Source of the DNA: Schizophyllum amplum
Taxonomy: Eukaryota; Basidiomycota; Agaricomycetes; Agaricales; Schizophyllaceae
DNA length: 64,000 nt
Assembly (NCBI GenBank): GCA_007026445.1
Contig: VDMD01000014.1
Location: forward strand, 434,001-498,000
Direction: 5' to 3'
The notes beneath the pieces were generated by a model that was given only the letters and a program-made list of their open reading frames with translations, ran no database searches and had not been told where the DNA came from. Below are positions 10,885 through 22,041 of this stretch, piece by piece. How positions within the stretch are numbered: position 1 is the stretch's first letter; every line of letters begins with the position of its first letter. Both the position numbers and the translations under genes were made by a program.

Positions 10885-10929
10885 GCCCCCGGACATGGGC
10901 CCCTGTAGGGGGAACCCATGTCCGGGGGC
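10885..10929. terminator. 45-bp palindrome between convergent ends, unit A1
   Basis: Arms GCCCCCGGACATGGG (10885-10899) and CCCATGTCCGGGGGC (10915-10929) are perfectly complementary, and the loop itself contains CCCCTGTAGGGG. It lies between the stop of the plus-strand small ORF (10866) and the stop of the minus-strand gene (10995). The identical element is at 21,976-22,020. A role in 3'-end formation is inferred from position. A transposon-end hairpin or a recombination site is an alternative. Confidence 0.5.
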
Positions 10930-10994
10930 CCACAAAAGGAGGGATGGGCGCTAGACACCTATCAAAATTCATGCCGGTTCACCGCGCTATGACA

Positions 10995-12574
10995 TCACGT
11001 GAGCAGTATATCTCCAGTCAAAAGGCAAGTCAGTGGCGAAGGCTTCGTCCTGGGGCGGACAATCGCGCGCCGTAGCCCGGATGCATAGGGCCGATACAAG
11101 CGTGGCGGCGGTAAGCTCTTATTATGGGGCCCGCCTCGCATGGGTAATCTGCAACGCAAAGATCGCACTGAACGTGTTTGAGTCGCTCGAGTACTCTCAT
11201 CGTCGAGCCCGCCATCGCTGGACTCGGAATCTGGGCCTCTGTGAGCAGGGGATCCAAGGGCTGCGGCGATGAGCTCATTACCTTCGGGCGTGTCTGAGCG
11301 TGGGCTTCCTGGTTTATCGCGCGAGCCTCCAGGTGCATCGCATGAGCCTCCCAATGCATCGTCCGTAAGTTGATCCTCGGGCGTGGTCGCGCGTGAGCTG
11401 TCTGAAGTCGTGTTGGGTGAGCTTGCGGACGATTTCTGTGCCAAAGATCGCTGTACCTGGTTCTTCAAGCGTAGCGACCATATGTTGTTCTTCAGGTGTG
11501 TCCGCTAGGGACATGTCGTTCATAAGACCGCCCTCCATCTGTTCCTCGGGCGTCTCCTGCATCTGCTCCTCGGGCGTCTCCTGCGTTTGCTCCTCGGGCG
11601 TCTGCTCCATCTGCTGTTCTTCAGGCGTTTCTGGCGTTGACGCAGAACTAGATGGAGCGGGTGTAGACACAAAGAACGCAGGATACTTGGCGGTCAGACG
11701 CTCCATGAGCTTGCGTGCCGCCCGAGTTTCGGGTGGATCCCATATCACGACGCCGTTCCCATTGCAACGTAGACACTCGACGTACGGATCTGCGTCGAAT
11801 TGGTAGAGCTCGTCGCCCTGCTCAAGCGGTGCGACTGCGTCACGCGCGGTCAGGACAAACGGCTTCCAATTGCCTGTGAGCCCCGGTCAGTCATAAGTAG
11901 TATACGGGAGATTGATCACACGCACATTCCTCAATATTTCGCGTGTAGTCAAGGCCTGAGGTGAAGGACCAAAAGTCGGCGAGGTACTCGTCGCCGTACC
12001 CGCCGGTGGTGTGCGGAAGCAGGAAGCCGGGGGTGATCATGCGGATGGCGGCGCGGTCGAAGGTGGGGCAGCGCCAGAGGGCGAGCGCGGCGCCCCGGGG
12101 CTGGGTACGCTTCGCGTGCTCGGCGAGGGCGACGATGAGCCGCGAGATGTGCAGGATGTTGAACATGTGGTCCTCCCAGTACAAGTCGCGGCAGGCGATG
12201 AGAAAGACGGAGTGCCAGAGGAAGTGGGAGATGTAGATGAGGGGGAGGCGGTACACGACGGGGAGCCTGAAGCTGCTGCCGTCCTGGAGGTGGATAGTGG
12301 GGTAATTGTTGTCGGAGGTGATGGTGCACGCGTTGCGCTTCAGGTCGGCGAGAAAGGAGGCGGGGGTGTAGTGGGGATGGGTTTCGGCGGAGTAAAAGTC
12401 GAGCTCATCGGGATGCCTCCAGGGAGCTGGGGAATTCGTTAGCTCTATACAGGGGCCTGGCTTGCGGGGCGTACCATTGTCATTCGGATGGTGACTGCGC
12501 TTGACCCTCCGCGTCCCGCGCACGGGGAACGGTTCCCCCAGAGCACTGTGGGCATCGCGCTTGCGCAAGTTCAT
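10995..12574 (-). CDS. Unknown-function repeat-borne gene, copy A2 (474 aa, intact frame)
   Basis: Minus strand, exons 12574-12475, 12426-11926, 11873-11457 and 11401-10995, summing to 475 codons. The three introns (48, 52 and 55 bp) start GTACGC, GTGCGT and GTACAG and end CCCCAG, CTCACAG and CTTCAG; all match the long paralogue at 25,077 in position. Residues about 1-34 are basic. About 35-200 form the conserved domain (SHFLWHSVFLIACRDLYWED, GGYGDEYLADFWS). Then come a CLRCNGNG motif, an acidic TPEEQ repeat run, a Ser/Thr-rich tail and the short sequence SLPPPRLYRP, which the long paralogue shares far downstream. It therefore lacks the Gln/Pro repeat and the coiled coil. Function unknown; the open spliced frame suggests selection or very recent copying. 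Confidence 0.72.
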
Positions 12575-13259
12575 ACTGGACACGGTCAAGGTGAAGTTCA
12601 ATCCAAAAGCACGCGATCGAGGACCGCGCGAGTCCAGTGATCGAGATTCTGCTCTCTCCCGTCGACAATGTACCCGACGACCGACACCCTCCTCCATCTC
12701 ATTCCCCTCCCTTCGACCACACTCACGACCAACCCCTCCTCTACTCGCTGCAATGACAAACGGAAACCCGCGTAGGCACCGTCGCCGGCAACGCGAGGCG
12801 AGCACTCAAAAGAGAGCGGTGAACGCGGACCTCACAGCCCTCGCGCTCTGTAGACCAAATAAGTACTACTGTAGTCTGCAATATACAAGATCAGCATCAG
12901 TCCCCCTCGCCTCAACGTCCCTGCACTTCCCTCGCGTCTACGCCCCGCGCTCCCTTCGTTCCCCCGTCCCCCTCTCACCCTCCGTTCCCCTCCCCTTCGC
13001 CCCCCTCCTCGCTCCTGCAAACTCGCAAAGTCATAAACGCAACTTCTATTGTAGTCAGTCTACCTACTGCGTTACTACCGTATTTACACACCTCCGTCTA
13101 CCTCTACACTCCTCCGTCTCCATCACCGCCCCACTTGCCTTCGTAAACGGCTCCTTCTACGCACCATCCCAGTCCGAACACGCCCCCCTCGCATGCATCC
13201 CCCCCTTCGCATACGTCCCCCTCCCCCCTCCCGTAAAAGTGCCCGCTCGACCTCGTCAG

Positions 13260-13530
13260 TCAACCCCCTCGTAAACCGACCACCCCCCTCGTAAAATCAG
13301 CCCCCCTCGTAGACCTAACTCCTCCTCCATGTCCCCCTTCGCGTACAATCTCCTTCCCCCACCCTCATAAACTCGAACCCCCCTTCTTAGAATCAAACCC
13401 CCCTTCGTAGAGTCAACCCGCCCCCTCGTAGAATCAACCCGCCCCTCGTAAACTCAGACCCCCCTTCGTAGAATCAACCCGCCCCTTCGTAGAATCAACC
13501 CGCCCCCTCGTAGAATCAACCCCCTTCAGG
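13260..13530. repeat. C-rich 18-20 bp tandem repeat, unit A2
   Basis: Longer version of the 1975-2165 array, with extra GCCCCTTCGTAGAATCAACC copies. Confidence 0.8.
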
Positions 13531-13610
13531 AATGTACCACCCTCGTAAGAGTACAAATGAAATCAACCCCGCCCTCTCGCAAATGCGGCCCCTCCTGCAT
13601 AAGACCCCTA

Positions 13611-13765
13611 CCCGGTGCGAAGGCAATTGCCCTCCCGGTGCGAAGACAGTCGCCCTCCCGGTGCGAAGGCAGTCGCACTCCGGCGCAAAGGCATCGCCCT
13701 CCCGCGCAAAGGCATCGCCCTCCCGGTGCGAAGACAGTCGCCCTCCCGCGCAAAGGCAGTCGCGC
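13611..13765. repeat. 22-bp minisatellite (CTCCCGGTGCGAAGACAGTCG), unit A2
   Basis: About seven copies, against about ten at 2236-2465. Confidence 0.9.
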
Positions 13766-13884
13766 GTCGTCAGATCGACCGCCACTCGTAAGGTCGACCG
13801 CCCATCGTAGAGTCTGTCGACGTCTATCAGACTCGGCGGATGGGGGCAGGCCCGAGCACGGAGGGGGCAGGGAGCACGTACCGC

Positions 13885-13995
13885 GTTACTAGGACGCCCT
13901 ACATCCTCCGTCAGGACGCCCTACATCCTCCGTCATGACGCCCAGCATCCTCCGTCAGGACGCCCTACAACCTCCGTCAGGACGCCCAACGTCCT
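13885..13995. repeat. 22-bp minisatellite TCAGGACGCCCTACATCCTC, A2 only
   Basis: Five imperfect copies. Unit A1 has just one equivalent (AGTCAGGACACCCAACGTCC near 2622), so the array expanded after duplication or collapsed in A1. Confidence 0.85.
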
Positions 13996-14159
13996 CCCAT
14001 GGACCTTCTTCGAAGCGCGCCGGCGGCACCGACGACGACGAGCAAGCCGCCGGCAGCACTGCAGAGCAAACCACCGTGAGTTACAAGTAAGAAAACCAGA
14101 TAAACGTCGACTCACTAGATAAACGTCGCCGCCTCACAAACATAATCGACGGAGTCACT

Positions 14160-14430
14160 CGCAGCGTCGCGAGTGCGTCGCTGGAGGGTCGGCGGGAGCG
14201 TCGCTGGAGGGTAGGCGGGGGCGTCGCTGCGTGGTAGACGGGGGCGTCGCTGCGTAGTAGACGGGAGCGTCCCTGCGTGGTAGACGGGGGCGTCGCTGCG
14301 TAGTAGACGGGGGCGTCGCTGCGTAGTAGACGTACGGGGGCGTCGCTGCGTGATAGACGGAAGCGTCGCTGCCTAGTAGACTGGGGCGTCGTTGCGTGAT
14401 AGACGGGGGCGTCGCCATGAGGGCCAAACC
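14160..14430. repeat. 23-bp minisatellite GGGGGCGTCGCTGCGTAGTA, A2 only
   Basis: About eleven copies of a GACGGGGGCGTCGCTGCGTAGTA unit. The matching interval of A1 (3060-3165) instead carries three copies of an unrelated GCCGACGTCGAGCGTGGATG repeat. Confidence 0.85.
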
Positions 14431-14518
14431 CAGCACCTGAGAACGCGGTCAGACAGAACCCTAAAGCGGCTAGTGAAGACCCACGTACTCACCACAAGGA
14501 CGACGACACGGGTCATAT

Positions 14519-14750
14519 AATAGAAGCGCTGGTCGTATAACAGCGGCGCGGGTCGTATAACAGCGGCGCGGGTCGTATAACAGCGGCGCGAGTCGGCCAA
14601 CAGCGGCGCGGGTCGTATAACAGCGGCGCGGGTCGTATAACAGCGGCGCGGGTCAGCCAACAGAGGCGCGGGTCGTATAACAGAGAGACGCCGGTCGTAT
14701 AACAGAGAGGCGCCGGTCGCATAACGGAGAGGCGCCGGTCGGATAAAAGA
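14519..14750. repeat. 20-bp minisatellite (GCGGCGCGGGTCGTATAACA), unit A2
   Basis: About eleven copies, against about seven in A1 (3279-3420). Confidence 0.9.
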
Positions 14751-17700
14751 GGCGCGGGTTGTATGCCAAAGGCGCGCGGGACTAGACACGCCGGGACTTG
14801 CTTTGTGTAGCTCGATAGGTCCGTACTCGGCGGTCTGCGAAAATCATCAGGTTAGTGAGAATGTCGAAGGGAAGGACGGGGATCGAAGGGAAGGACGGGG
14901 ATCGAAGGGAAGGCCAGGGATCGAGCTGACTTACGGACGGCGTCATAGGCGAAGGTGGGTGGGTGTTTGCAAAGTTGATGTGCGGTGACGAGGGCGACAC
15001 GATGGCGGTGACGGTGGCGACGCGACGGCGGTGACAAAAGCGACGCGACGACGCCGGGGGCGGGGGTTGACGCCGAGGTCTACGATCAATGGTTAGCAAA
15101 CGCGAGTGCAGAGATGAGGAACGCGAGACGCACCAAAAGGAGGGCCTCATGCACAGTGCCCGTCACGTAAAACAGCGAGTACAAAATCAAAGGCGACGCA
15201 GAACGTGCCTAAAGACCTGCAATGAGAAATTAGCGAACACAGCATAACATGATTCTCAAATCAAACTCACCTCGGTCGGGAGCGCCAGCATGCGAGGGGC
15301 GTGAGCGGGGGAGTCGAGGTCGCATGACGAGGGCATGGGAGGGGCAGTCGATGAGGACGTGACAGAGGCAGCCAATGAGGGGGAGAAAGCACGAATGCTG
15401 CCTCAAGTCCCCACATCCCCCGACCCTTATACTCCGCGAACAAGCTTTCCAACCTCCTTGAAACGCACGTCAGCGGCTACCGAGCAGTCCCCCGAGAATC
15501 GGGGGCCGAGATCAACTTACGAAAGCGCGGAAGATTCGGTGGCGCGCCCGCGTTCAGGAGGTTGGTTTTCGAACATTTCAATGCGCGGTCGTTTCCTTGA
15601 GTCACCGATTGCAGCGCGCCGTCGTCGACGCGCGTCCGTCGAGTGCGGGGTTATTTTTTTTTATTCCGCGGGGATGAGCTGGCGACACCGCAGGCTGATC
15701 TCTGCGTTCAGCGCCCTCCCGTATTCGATTCGTCCTGAGTGAGCTCAGCGTGCAGGAAAGCGTTGCAATGCAATATGAATACACACCCCATTTCTTATCT
15801 GACGTGTCCCGCGGCCGAGGACCCCGCGAAGTCTACTCAGGAAATTTGAGGTGGATGTTGAAGACAACAACGTAAGGCCGTTCCCCATCGGGAAATCGTT
15901 GTTGGTGAACAAGGCGTCGTCGTCGAACGCGCCTTCAGCGCGTCTTTCCCCGCCGCGCTGGTGTTCGCCTCAGGTACGAGCATGCTCGGGGACCTCGGAC
16001 ACGCGTGATTCCGCCGTGTCTACATACAATTAGGGTTCCCTGCGCTCTGTAAGTTGCTGTATATGAGTTGAAAAATGAAAACGAACATGACGAGGGTGCG
16101 AGGGCAGCGCGCAGTCTGGCGCTTCGTGTCGGCAATACGGGGACCCGAGTAGGCTAGCGCTACACTATCCGAGTTGGCAGCGAGCGCGGAAATGGATGAC
16201 AGGAAGGTGGAAGATTCGGGGGCTTGATGGCATGTATGCGGGAGGGCTTATGTGTGCAGCCGTCGGCGGGCGGCGCGCCATCGCCCGGAGACTTGAACCT
16301 CCTGAATGAGTCATTAGCGTTTCAGGGGTCAGCATAGCCGAATCATGGAAGGGCTGGTGAAGTAGGGAACGAGGAGGAGGGGGTGGTGCATTGCGAGATG
16401 CGCAGGCATTGGGAGCGCTCAGAAAATGCCTAGGGAGTGTCCTCTAGACTCACATAACACATAAACATATGTATCACCGGCATAGAACAGGATTTGAGCG
16501 CGTTGCGAGCGAGACGAAAACGACGCCACATAATGAAATCGGCCTTCCTCACGCCATAGCACTCGCTGCAAGCAGCGGAAAGACGTAGGGCAAGATGATA
16601 CCGGCTCAGCTATTCCTGTACAATCGAATTTGAGTGGGGAATATTTTAAGAGGGGATGACAACTTACGACGGTGAAGACATCGAGTTCCACATGCAAACA
16701 TCCTCGACCTCCCAGAACGATAAGACAGGACGCAGATCTCGCCCATCGGCGCCACAAGCCCGGATTCTAAAGCGAGCCTATGTTGAATGAACACCCAGGC
16801 GACCCATCGCAGCACTTAGCGAGGGTGCGGTCGCCCTCCGAAGGGTGGAACGGGTGTTCTGTGCGTGCAGCGGTAATGTTCTGAGAGTTACAGAGGATCT
16901 AGAGCGGTGGCGGCGTTCTGGAATGGAAGATAGCTATCGTAGAATGAGGGGAGCCGAACAGCGTTTTGTCCGAGGCGGCGGAGGCGCACGATGGGTGAGG
17001 GCGACATGGATGATGGGAGCAAGTTGAACTTCGGGGAGTCGGACCGGCTGCGACGATCATTAAACATGTTGTTCCCGACCGCCATCGTCGTCTGCGGACC
17101 ATGTCTGCGTCGACTTCTGGATGCCCTTCGTACAGTGTGGTCATCATCTACTGATTTCCTGCCTGTCTGTGTGGTTCCGCTGCTCGAACGACCTTTGTCA
17201 ACCTGGAAATCGACGAGCAAACCCTCGAGTGGCGCGCCCCCTCGTCAAGGTCACCCGAACAGCGCTTCATGTCCGACGACCGTCCTGATCGGCTACGTAC
17301 AACGAGGCTATCTAGGTTGCCCTGCCGCCGGCCCCTGATGCACGCGGCGAGGACGTCATGCGGCTGCATTTGGTAGGCCTTGTTGAACCAGTTGGGGTGG
17401 CGCGCGCGCTCTCCGCCACGACCGACTTGCGCTTTTACGAGCTGTCTGCACAACAGCAGCGGGTCTTTCGCTACCACAGCGAATACCACCTGGCACTGCT
17501 CGTGCAATACGAAGGGGCTGGGCACGAGTGAGTGGAATTGTTAAAGCTGGATGTTGAACTTTTCATCTAGTGACTACAGGGCGGACGAGCGCGCAACGTT
17601 CACCGTAGAGCCTCGTGCTTCCGACCTACCAGCGACGTCAACGTACTCGGCTCACCAGATGAGGAATTGACGGCGGAAATGCACGAGGAAGGTATGGAAG

Positions 17701-18766
17701 AACGGCAGAGTCAGGAGGTTGGAAACGCGAGTGTGAGTGTACATGTTGAACTCACATCTGTGCACAAAGTCCAGGCGCACGGCTATGCCGCTGTCGACTG
17801 ATGGTGGCGCGGAATGATACAGACGTAGTGCGAGGATGTATGTCAGACTGCGCGTGCGCTTGAGAGAGGCTTGGAGACGGAAGATTCGGGGTGACAGGCG
17901 AGCGAGAAGGTGGGGAAGGGTGTGGCGCGCGCGTAAGTCGCGGGACAGTGCGTGTCGGGATTCTCATTCCCATGCTCTTCTAGTATGTAGGCGTCGACGA
18001 ACTGCACTCACGAGGGTCGTGATATTGCATATTGCAAGACGGGGGACGAGGTGCTCGTACTGTACAACGAGGTGGCGTGTTCACTCAGTTCAACGTATGT
18101 TGCACTTTCGCATCGAGACGCGGGCGGATCGTGCCGCCCCGCGTCATCGCTTCCGAGTAGGTACGCATCTTCCATACATCAAACTCCCGACGACCTTCTC
18201 AGGAGGTTGGAAAAGCGTATGTGTACACCGCAGAGGGTGAGAACTTTCCCTCGCGCTAGTTGCGCCCCGCCAGCGATGTTCTCTTGGATGTTCTGCAAAG
18301 TTCAGCGGATCCAGAGCTGTGGCCGCGCTCCAGATTAAAATGAAGTGTCAGAAGGTTGTGAGGAACTGAATAGTATCTCTTTGAGGGTATGGAGAGTGTA
18401 CGATGAGCGTGAGGGAGGCGGAAGATTGCCATCAAGTTGAACTTCGGTTCTCGGACCGACGGCCGCGTCCATTGTTCTCCTTGTTCCCGACCCTCACGAT
18501 TGTTCGCGCGACTTCGCCAATAGATGATATTTTGTAAATTTTGCTCAGCGCTGATTTATATGCCCTGTATGGCTCTCATTCTACGGCGCGCGATACGGGA
18601 ATGGCCAAAGATTTGAACATCTCCAATATTGTAAGTATGGCGCGGCGGGCGCCTAACCTATCCGCGGCCGAATTACGACACCATTGTTGAAGATCGGGTT
18701 GCGGTAGATCTGCCACGTACAAGGGTAAGTATCTTGTTCGGCTCCCTCTATTTCCGACGCCGTTCG

Positions 18767-18774
18767 TATATATA
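18767..18774 (+). promoter_or_regulatory. TATA box before the exon-like series, unit A2
   Basis: TATATATA 37 bp upstream of ATG 18,811; counterpart of 7468-7475. Confidence 0.4.
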
Positions 18775-18810
18775 CCTCCCCTAAACGTACTTTGGTCTTT
18801 TTCAACCATC

Positions 18811-20810
18811 ATGCCCCCGCCTCCTCGACACGTCCGTTCACTGTCTCGTCCCCCCGCTGCCGCCGACCACGTTGGCAACGCTTGTAGACTCATAGGTGAG
18901 TAGGGTCTGACACGTCTCCTCCTCGTTGACTGACCCGTATCCAGGTTGAGGGCGAAGGCGACGCGACGCGTCGCCGCCATGTTTCTCGTGGTGACGGCAT
19001 GCCTCACATCACGAGTCGTGCCTCCTTCTCGCACGGTCGCAGTAGCCACTCGTCCTCGCTGACATCGACAGGAGCTGCCTCACGCGCCGCCATATCTGTA
19101 GGTGAATATCAGTACACTCATGCATCACATTCGCTGCTGACTTTGTTGCAGACGACGCGCGTCTCTGCGTATCGCACTGTCGTCACCATTGCGGTGTCGC
19201 CATCGTTCCTTGTCTTTCACTGATGGTCTCGGTGCCATCTTCGCTCCGCGGGTGGGCTGGGGAATACATTTCGGTGAGTTGCCTCGCGTCTTTGGTATGT
19301 CCTCCGACTGACACCCTTCACAGGACATAGGCGGACGCGTCTCGGCCTCGGCGGCGCCTCAACGCCTTGGGACCCGGGAGTCCATCGCGCGGCCGAAGGC
19401 CGCGCCGTCGCATTCTCTTAACACCTCCCGCAATTGTACGTCTCCTTTGCATATGCACCGTCGGTCTCGTGCTGATGCACTGTTCAGGATGGGCGTGTCG
19501 ATGCTGTCGCTGGACGCGCGCGGTCTCGACGGCGCCTGCAAGTCCGCAGGACGGGGAGGGGGACGGCGCGGCCGAAGGCCGTGTACACGGCGACGGCGCT
19601 GCGCGCCGTCACGCTTTGTCGGGGTTTCGTCCTTCGGTGAGTTGTTCTCTCCCTTGCTTACTGGGGTCTTCTTGACATTTTAGTTATATTGCGGGTGAGG
19701 AGGGTTGGGTTACGGCAGGGGCGGAGAAGACAATCGCGCGGCAGGAGGCCGTGCCCACGGCGACGGCGCGCAGCGCCGTCGCACGCTATGGGGTTCTCGC
19801 TCAGTGCATTGGTGAGTCATTTTATTTCGCGTAATTTGCCTTCCATTGACGTGTTGGTCAGTTTCTGGGAGGGGAGGGGCGACGCTCGTAGCCTCGCCGG
19901 GTGTTCGCGGTAGCGGGGGGCGGGGGCCGCCCCCGCGCGGCCGAAGGCCGTGCATCGCGGCGGCGCGCAGCGCCGCCGTGCTCGTCTCTGTCACTTGAGG
20001 GGGAGCTCGTGCCGTCGTAGACGTTGATCACATTCTGGGGGCAAGCAAGGTGCGTACGATGCTTTTCAGTTAGAGACGATGCTAACCTTTCTGCAGCATG
20101 CATCACCGTCCGTGGAGCAAGTTCTGGACACCCTCACCACGGTCCCGACACGCTCCGCGCCATGCAGAGTCACTCTATCATCGCCTAGCGCTCAATAGGC
20201 GATGAGTATATGTATCGCCGTCCGGCGAGCAAGGTGAGTAGGTCACTGTGTCCTCACCATGTCGCTAAATGTCTCAGTAGCTTCCTGCGCAAACAAAAAT
20301 GATGCATACTCACGCTCTAGGCGACGAGTATATGTATCGCCGTCCGGCGAGCAAGGTGAGTAAGCCATCCTGTCTTCATCATGTTGCTAAATGTCTTGCT
20401 AGCTTGCTTATCCTCGCCGGCTATGCATACTCACGCCCTTAGGCGATGAGTATATGTATCGCCATCCCCTGAGCGACGCCCCGGACTCGCGCCTAAACGA
20501 TGAGTATATGGATTTCCGTCCGGCGAGCAGGCCATCGGTGAGTACTTGATTCTTGATCCAGCTCGATCTAACTGAGCTTGTAGGCCTCCTCGCCTTTGTC
20601 GTGTGCACCATGCCCTCACTCTCGGGCGCCTCGAACATGCGCTACGCCATCTCTGGCACGCGCTACGCCCTCGGGGACCCCGCCAGACGACGAAGCAACG
20701 TATCGCCGTCCCGCGAGCAGGCCGTGCGTTGGGGGCGTGTACTATCTTGTGAGTAAAACCATCCCCTCATCAGGATTCGACTGACGTTCTCTTCGTAGAC
20801 GGTGACCTTT
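18811..20810 (+). other. Series of exon-like blocks with intact splice sites but no long frame, unit A2
   Basis: Homologous to 7512-9780. Donor and acceptor motifs are kept (for example GTGAGTAGGG...TATCCAG and GTGAATATC...TTGCAG), while the sequence between them has substitutions and small indels that break frames. As in A1, joining block one to block two gives an immediate stop. Four GC-hairpin clusters lie in it (19,387-19,405, 19,566-19,610, 19,735-19,782, 19,930-19,981). Confidence 0.35.
20199..20535 (+). repeat. Array of mini-exon-like repeats, unit A2
   Basis: Segments at 20,199, 20,321, 20,443 and 20,497 carry the 35-nt GCGATGAGTATATGTATCGC...GAGCAAG unit or a variant of it. The first two are flanked perfectly by TAG before and GTGAGTA after. 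A2 has fewer copies than A1 (six) but its first two are better preserved. Confidence 0.75.
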
Positions 20811-21718
20811 CAGCGTCGTAGACGGCGATCTTCCGGCGTCTCAGTCTGTTGAGGCGAGGGCCGTGCGGAGGTGTCGGCGTCCGTGTACATTCAGCGGGCT
20901 CGGCGGGGACTTGTCGTGCACAGTGAGGACGCGTCTGGGTGTCGGTATCCTCGTTGCCTTGTAGTCAGTCATTGTAAAGTCGTGTAGATCAGGAAATACT
21001 ACGATTTGATTGCTTTACTTGGAGATTGCGATTACTTGCAGAGAGACAAAGACCGGAAGAATAAATCACTGGAAGCAACACAATGATTGAAGTTGAACTT
21101 GATGAACTTGCGTGACCGCGGGAGGCTTGGCGCGGCGTTGAGAGGGCGCGGGGACTGAGCATGAAAGGCACAAGCGGCGTTGTATTCGGCACAAGTGAAG
21201 GACTCGCAAAGCAAGGTCCTTTTCTCGCACAGAAGGGGCCTCCCTCTCACACAGAGCAATAGGCACTCGTCGTCCGAGTGCATGCACGCTTTTGCGATGT
21301 CGAAAGCTGAGGAACAAGGCGAGGACGAACGACGAGTGCTAGGCGGTCCTCGGGCATGAAAGGCACAAAAGCGATTGTAGTCGGCTACCTACAACTATCT
21401 AGACGAGCTTACTGCGCCACCGGGTTCCTTGACCACCAAGAAAACACAGAGACGCCCCCTCTCCCTCACCGAACGACTGCGTCAAGTCGCCCGAGCGCGC
21501 GCGCGCTTTCGCGGGGTCAAGAGCTAGAGAAACGAAGTGAGTGCAGCAAGAACGAACGGGGCGCACTCAGCGCGGTACTCGGCCGCGCATCGCACAAGCT
21601 CGCGCTATCCCTTGAGACTCCCGGTCCCCGCATACCCTCGCAGTCCCGCCGCACGGACCCCCGCAGTCCCGCACTCGTCGCTACCGAGTAGGCGGGCAGC
21701 GGCCGGCAGGACGAGGAG

Positions 21719-21726
21719 TATAAAAA
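21719..21726 (+). promoter_or_regulatory. TATA box of the small Cys/Trp-rich ORF, unit A2
   Basis: TATAAAAA about 97 bp upstream of ATG 21,823. Confidence 0.5.
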
Positions 21727-21822
21727 CTCCCTCCCATCTCACCTTCCCTTCACCATCCCATCCCCTCTCTCGCCTTGCCGCTGGTCGTGCCCGTCGTGCC
21801 GTCGCGCCTCTGCCCTGCCGCC

Positions 21823-21957
21823 ATGCTGCTCGCCATCACGCCGGAGTTTTGTTGGAGGAGGTCATGCTGGTCGGGGTCATGCTGGTCGGGGTCATGCTGG
21901 TCGGGGTCATGCTGGTCGGGGTCATGCTGGTGGTACGCTGGGGTTATGATCGTGTAG
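21823..21957 (+). CDS. Possible small Cys/Trp-rich protein (44 aa), unit A2
   Basis: Same ORF as 10,777-10,866 with three more 15-bp repeats, each adding five residues (CWSGS) in frame. Starts MLLAITPEFC and ends CWWYAGVMIV. The frame and both ends are conserved between units although repeat number changed. The TATA box and palindrome flank it in both copies. Coding status unproven. Confidence 0.3.
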   Translation: MLLAITPEFCWRRSCWSGSCWSGSCWSGSCWSGSCWWYAGVMIV

Positions 21958-21975
21958 TTAGTGTCGTCGTCGCAC

Positions 21976-22020
21976 GCCCCCGGACATGGGCCCCTGTAGG
22001 GGGAACCCATGTCCGGGGGC
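21976..22020. terminator. 45-bp palindrome between convergent ends, unit A2
   Basis: Identical to 10,885-10,929. Here it lies 19 bp after the small ORF (ends 21,957) and 21 bp after the end of the minus-strand A3 gene (22,042). Confidence 0.5.
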
Positions 22021-22041
22021 CCACAAAAGGAGGGATGGGCG

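Larger units (their letters stand above)
1..11245. repeat. Large tandem repeat unit A1 (about 11.2 kb)
   Basis: The sequence from base 1 recurs almost base for base from 11,246 (offset 11,245 at the left end). The offset drifts to about 11,290 near 7.5 kb and 11,023 near 10 kb because minisatellites inside the unit differ in length. The unit holds the 3' part of a minus-strand gene, a 9-10 kb body without a convincing protein gene, and a small plus-strand ORF next to a palindrome. The window starts inside the unit, so its true boundary is unknown. Coordinates are one full period, not a biological end. Confidence 0.92.
12575..18766. other. Body of unit A2, left part: no convincing protein gene
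   Basis: Homologous to 1329-7467, with the same lack of conserved long frames. Holds the C-rich array (about 13,260-13,530), the 22-bp array (13,611-13,765) and several minisatellites listed separately. A pair of related segments inside the unit (about 16,850-17,120 and 18,270-18,500) shows it also contains internal duplications. Confidence 0.55.

Noticed and set aside
10885..10960. Helitron 3' end (hairpin followed by CTAG)
   Set aside because: A CTAG follows the palindrome, but some 20 bp away and not before T. There is no TC 5' end and no Rep/helicase coding sequence in either unit.
12501..13274. 257-codon plus frame in unit A2
   Set aside because: Opposite the first exon of the repeat-borne gene, then a C-rich Pro/Ser-biased region; broken in A1 and A3.
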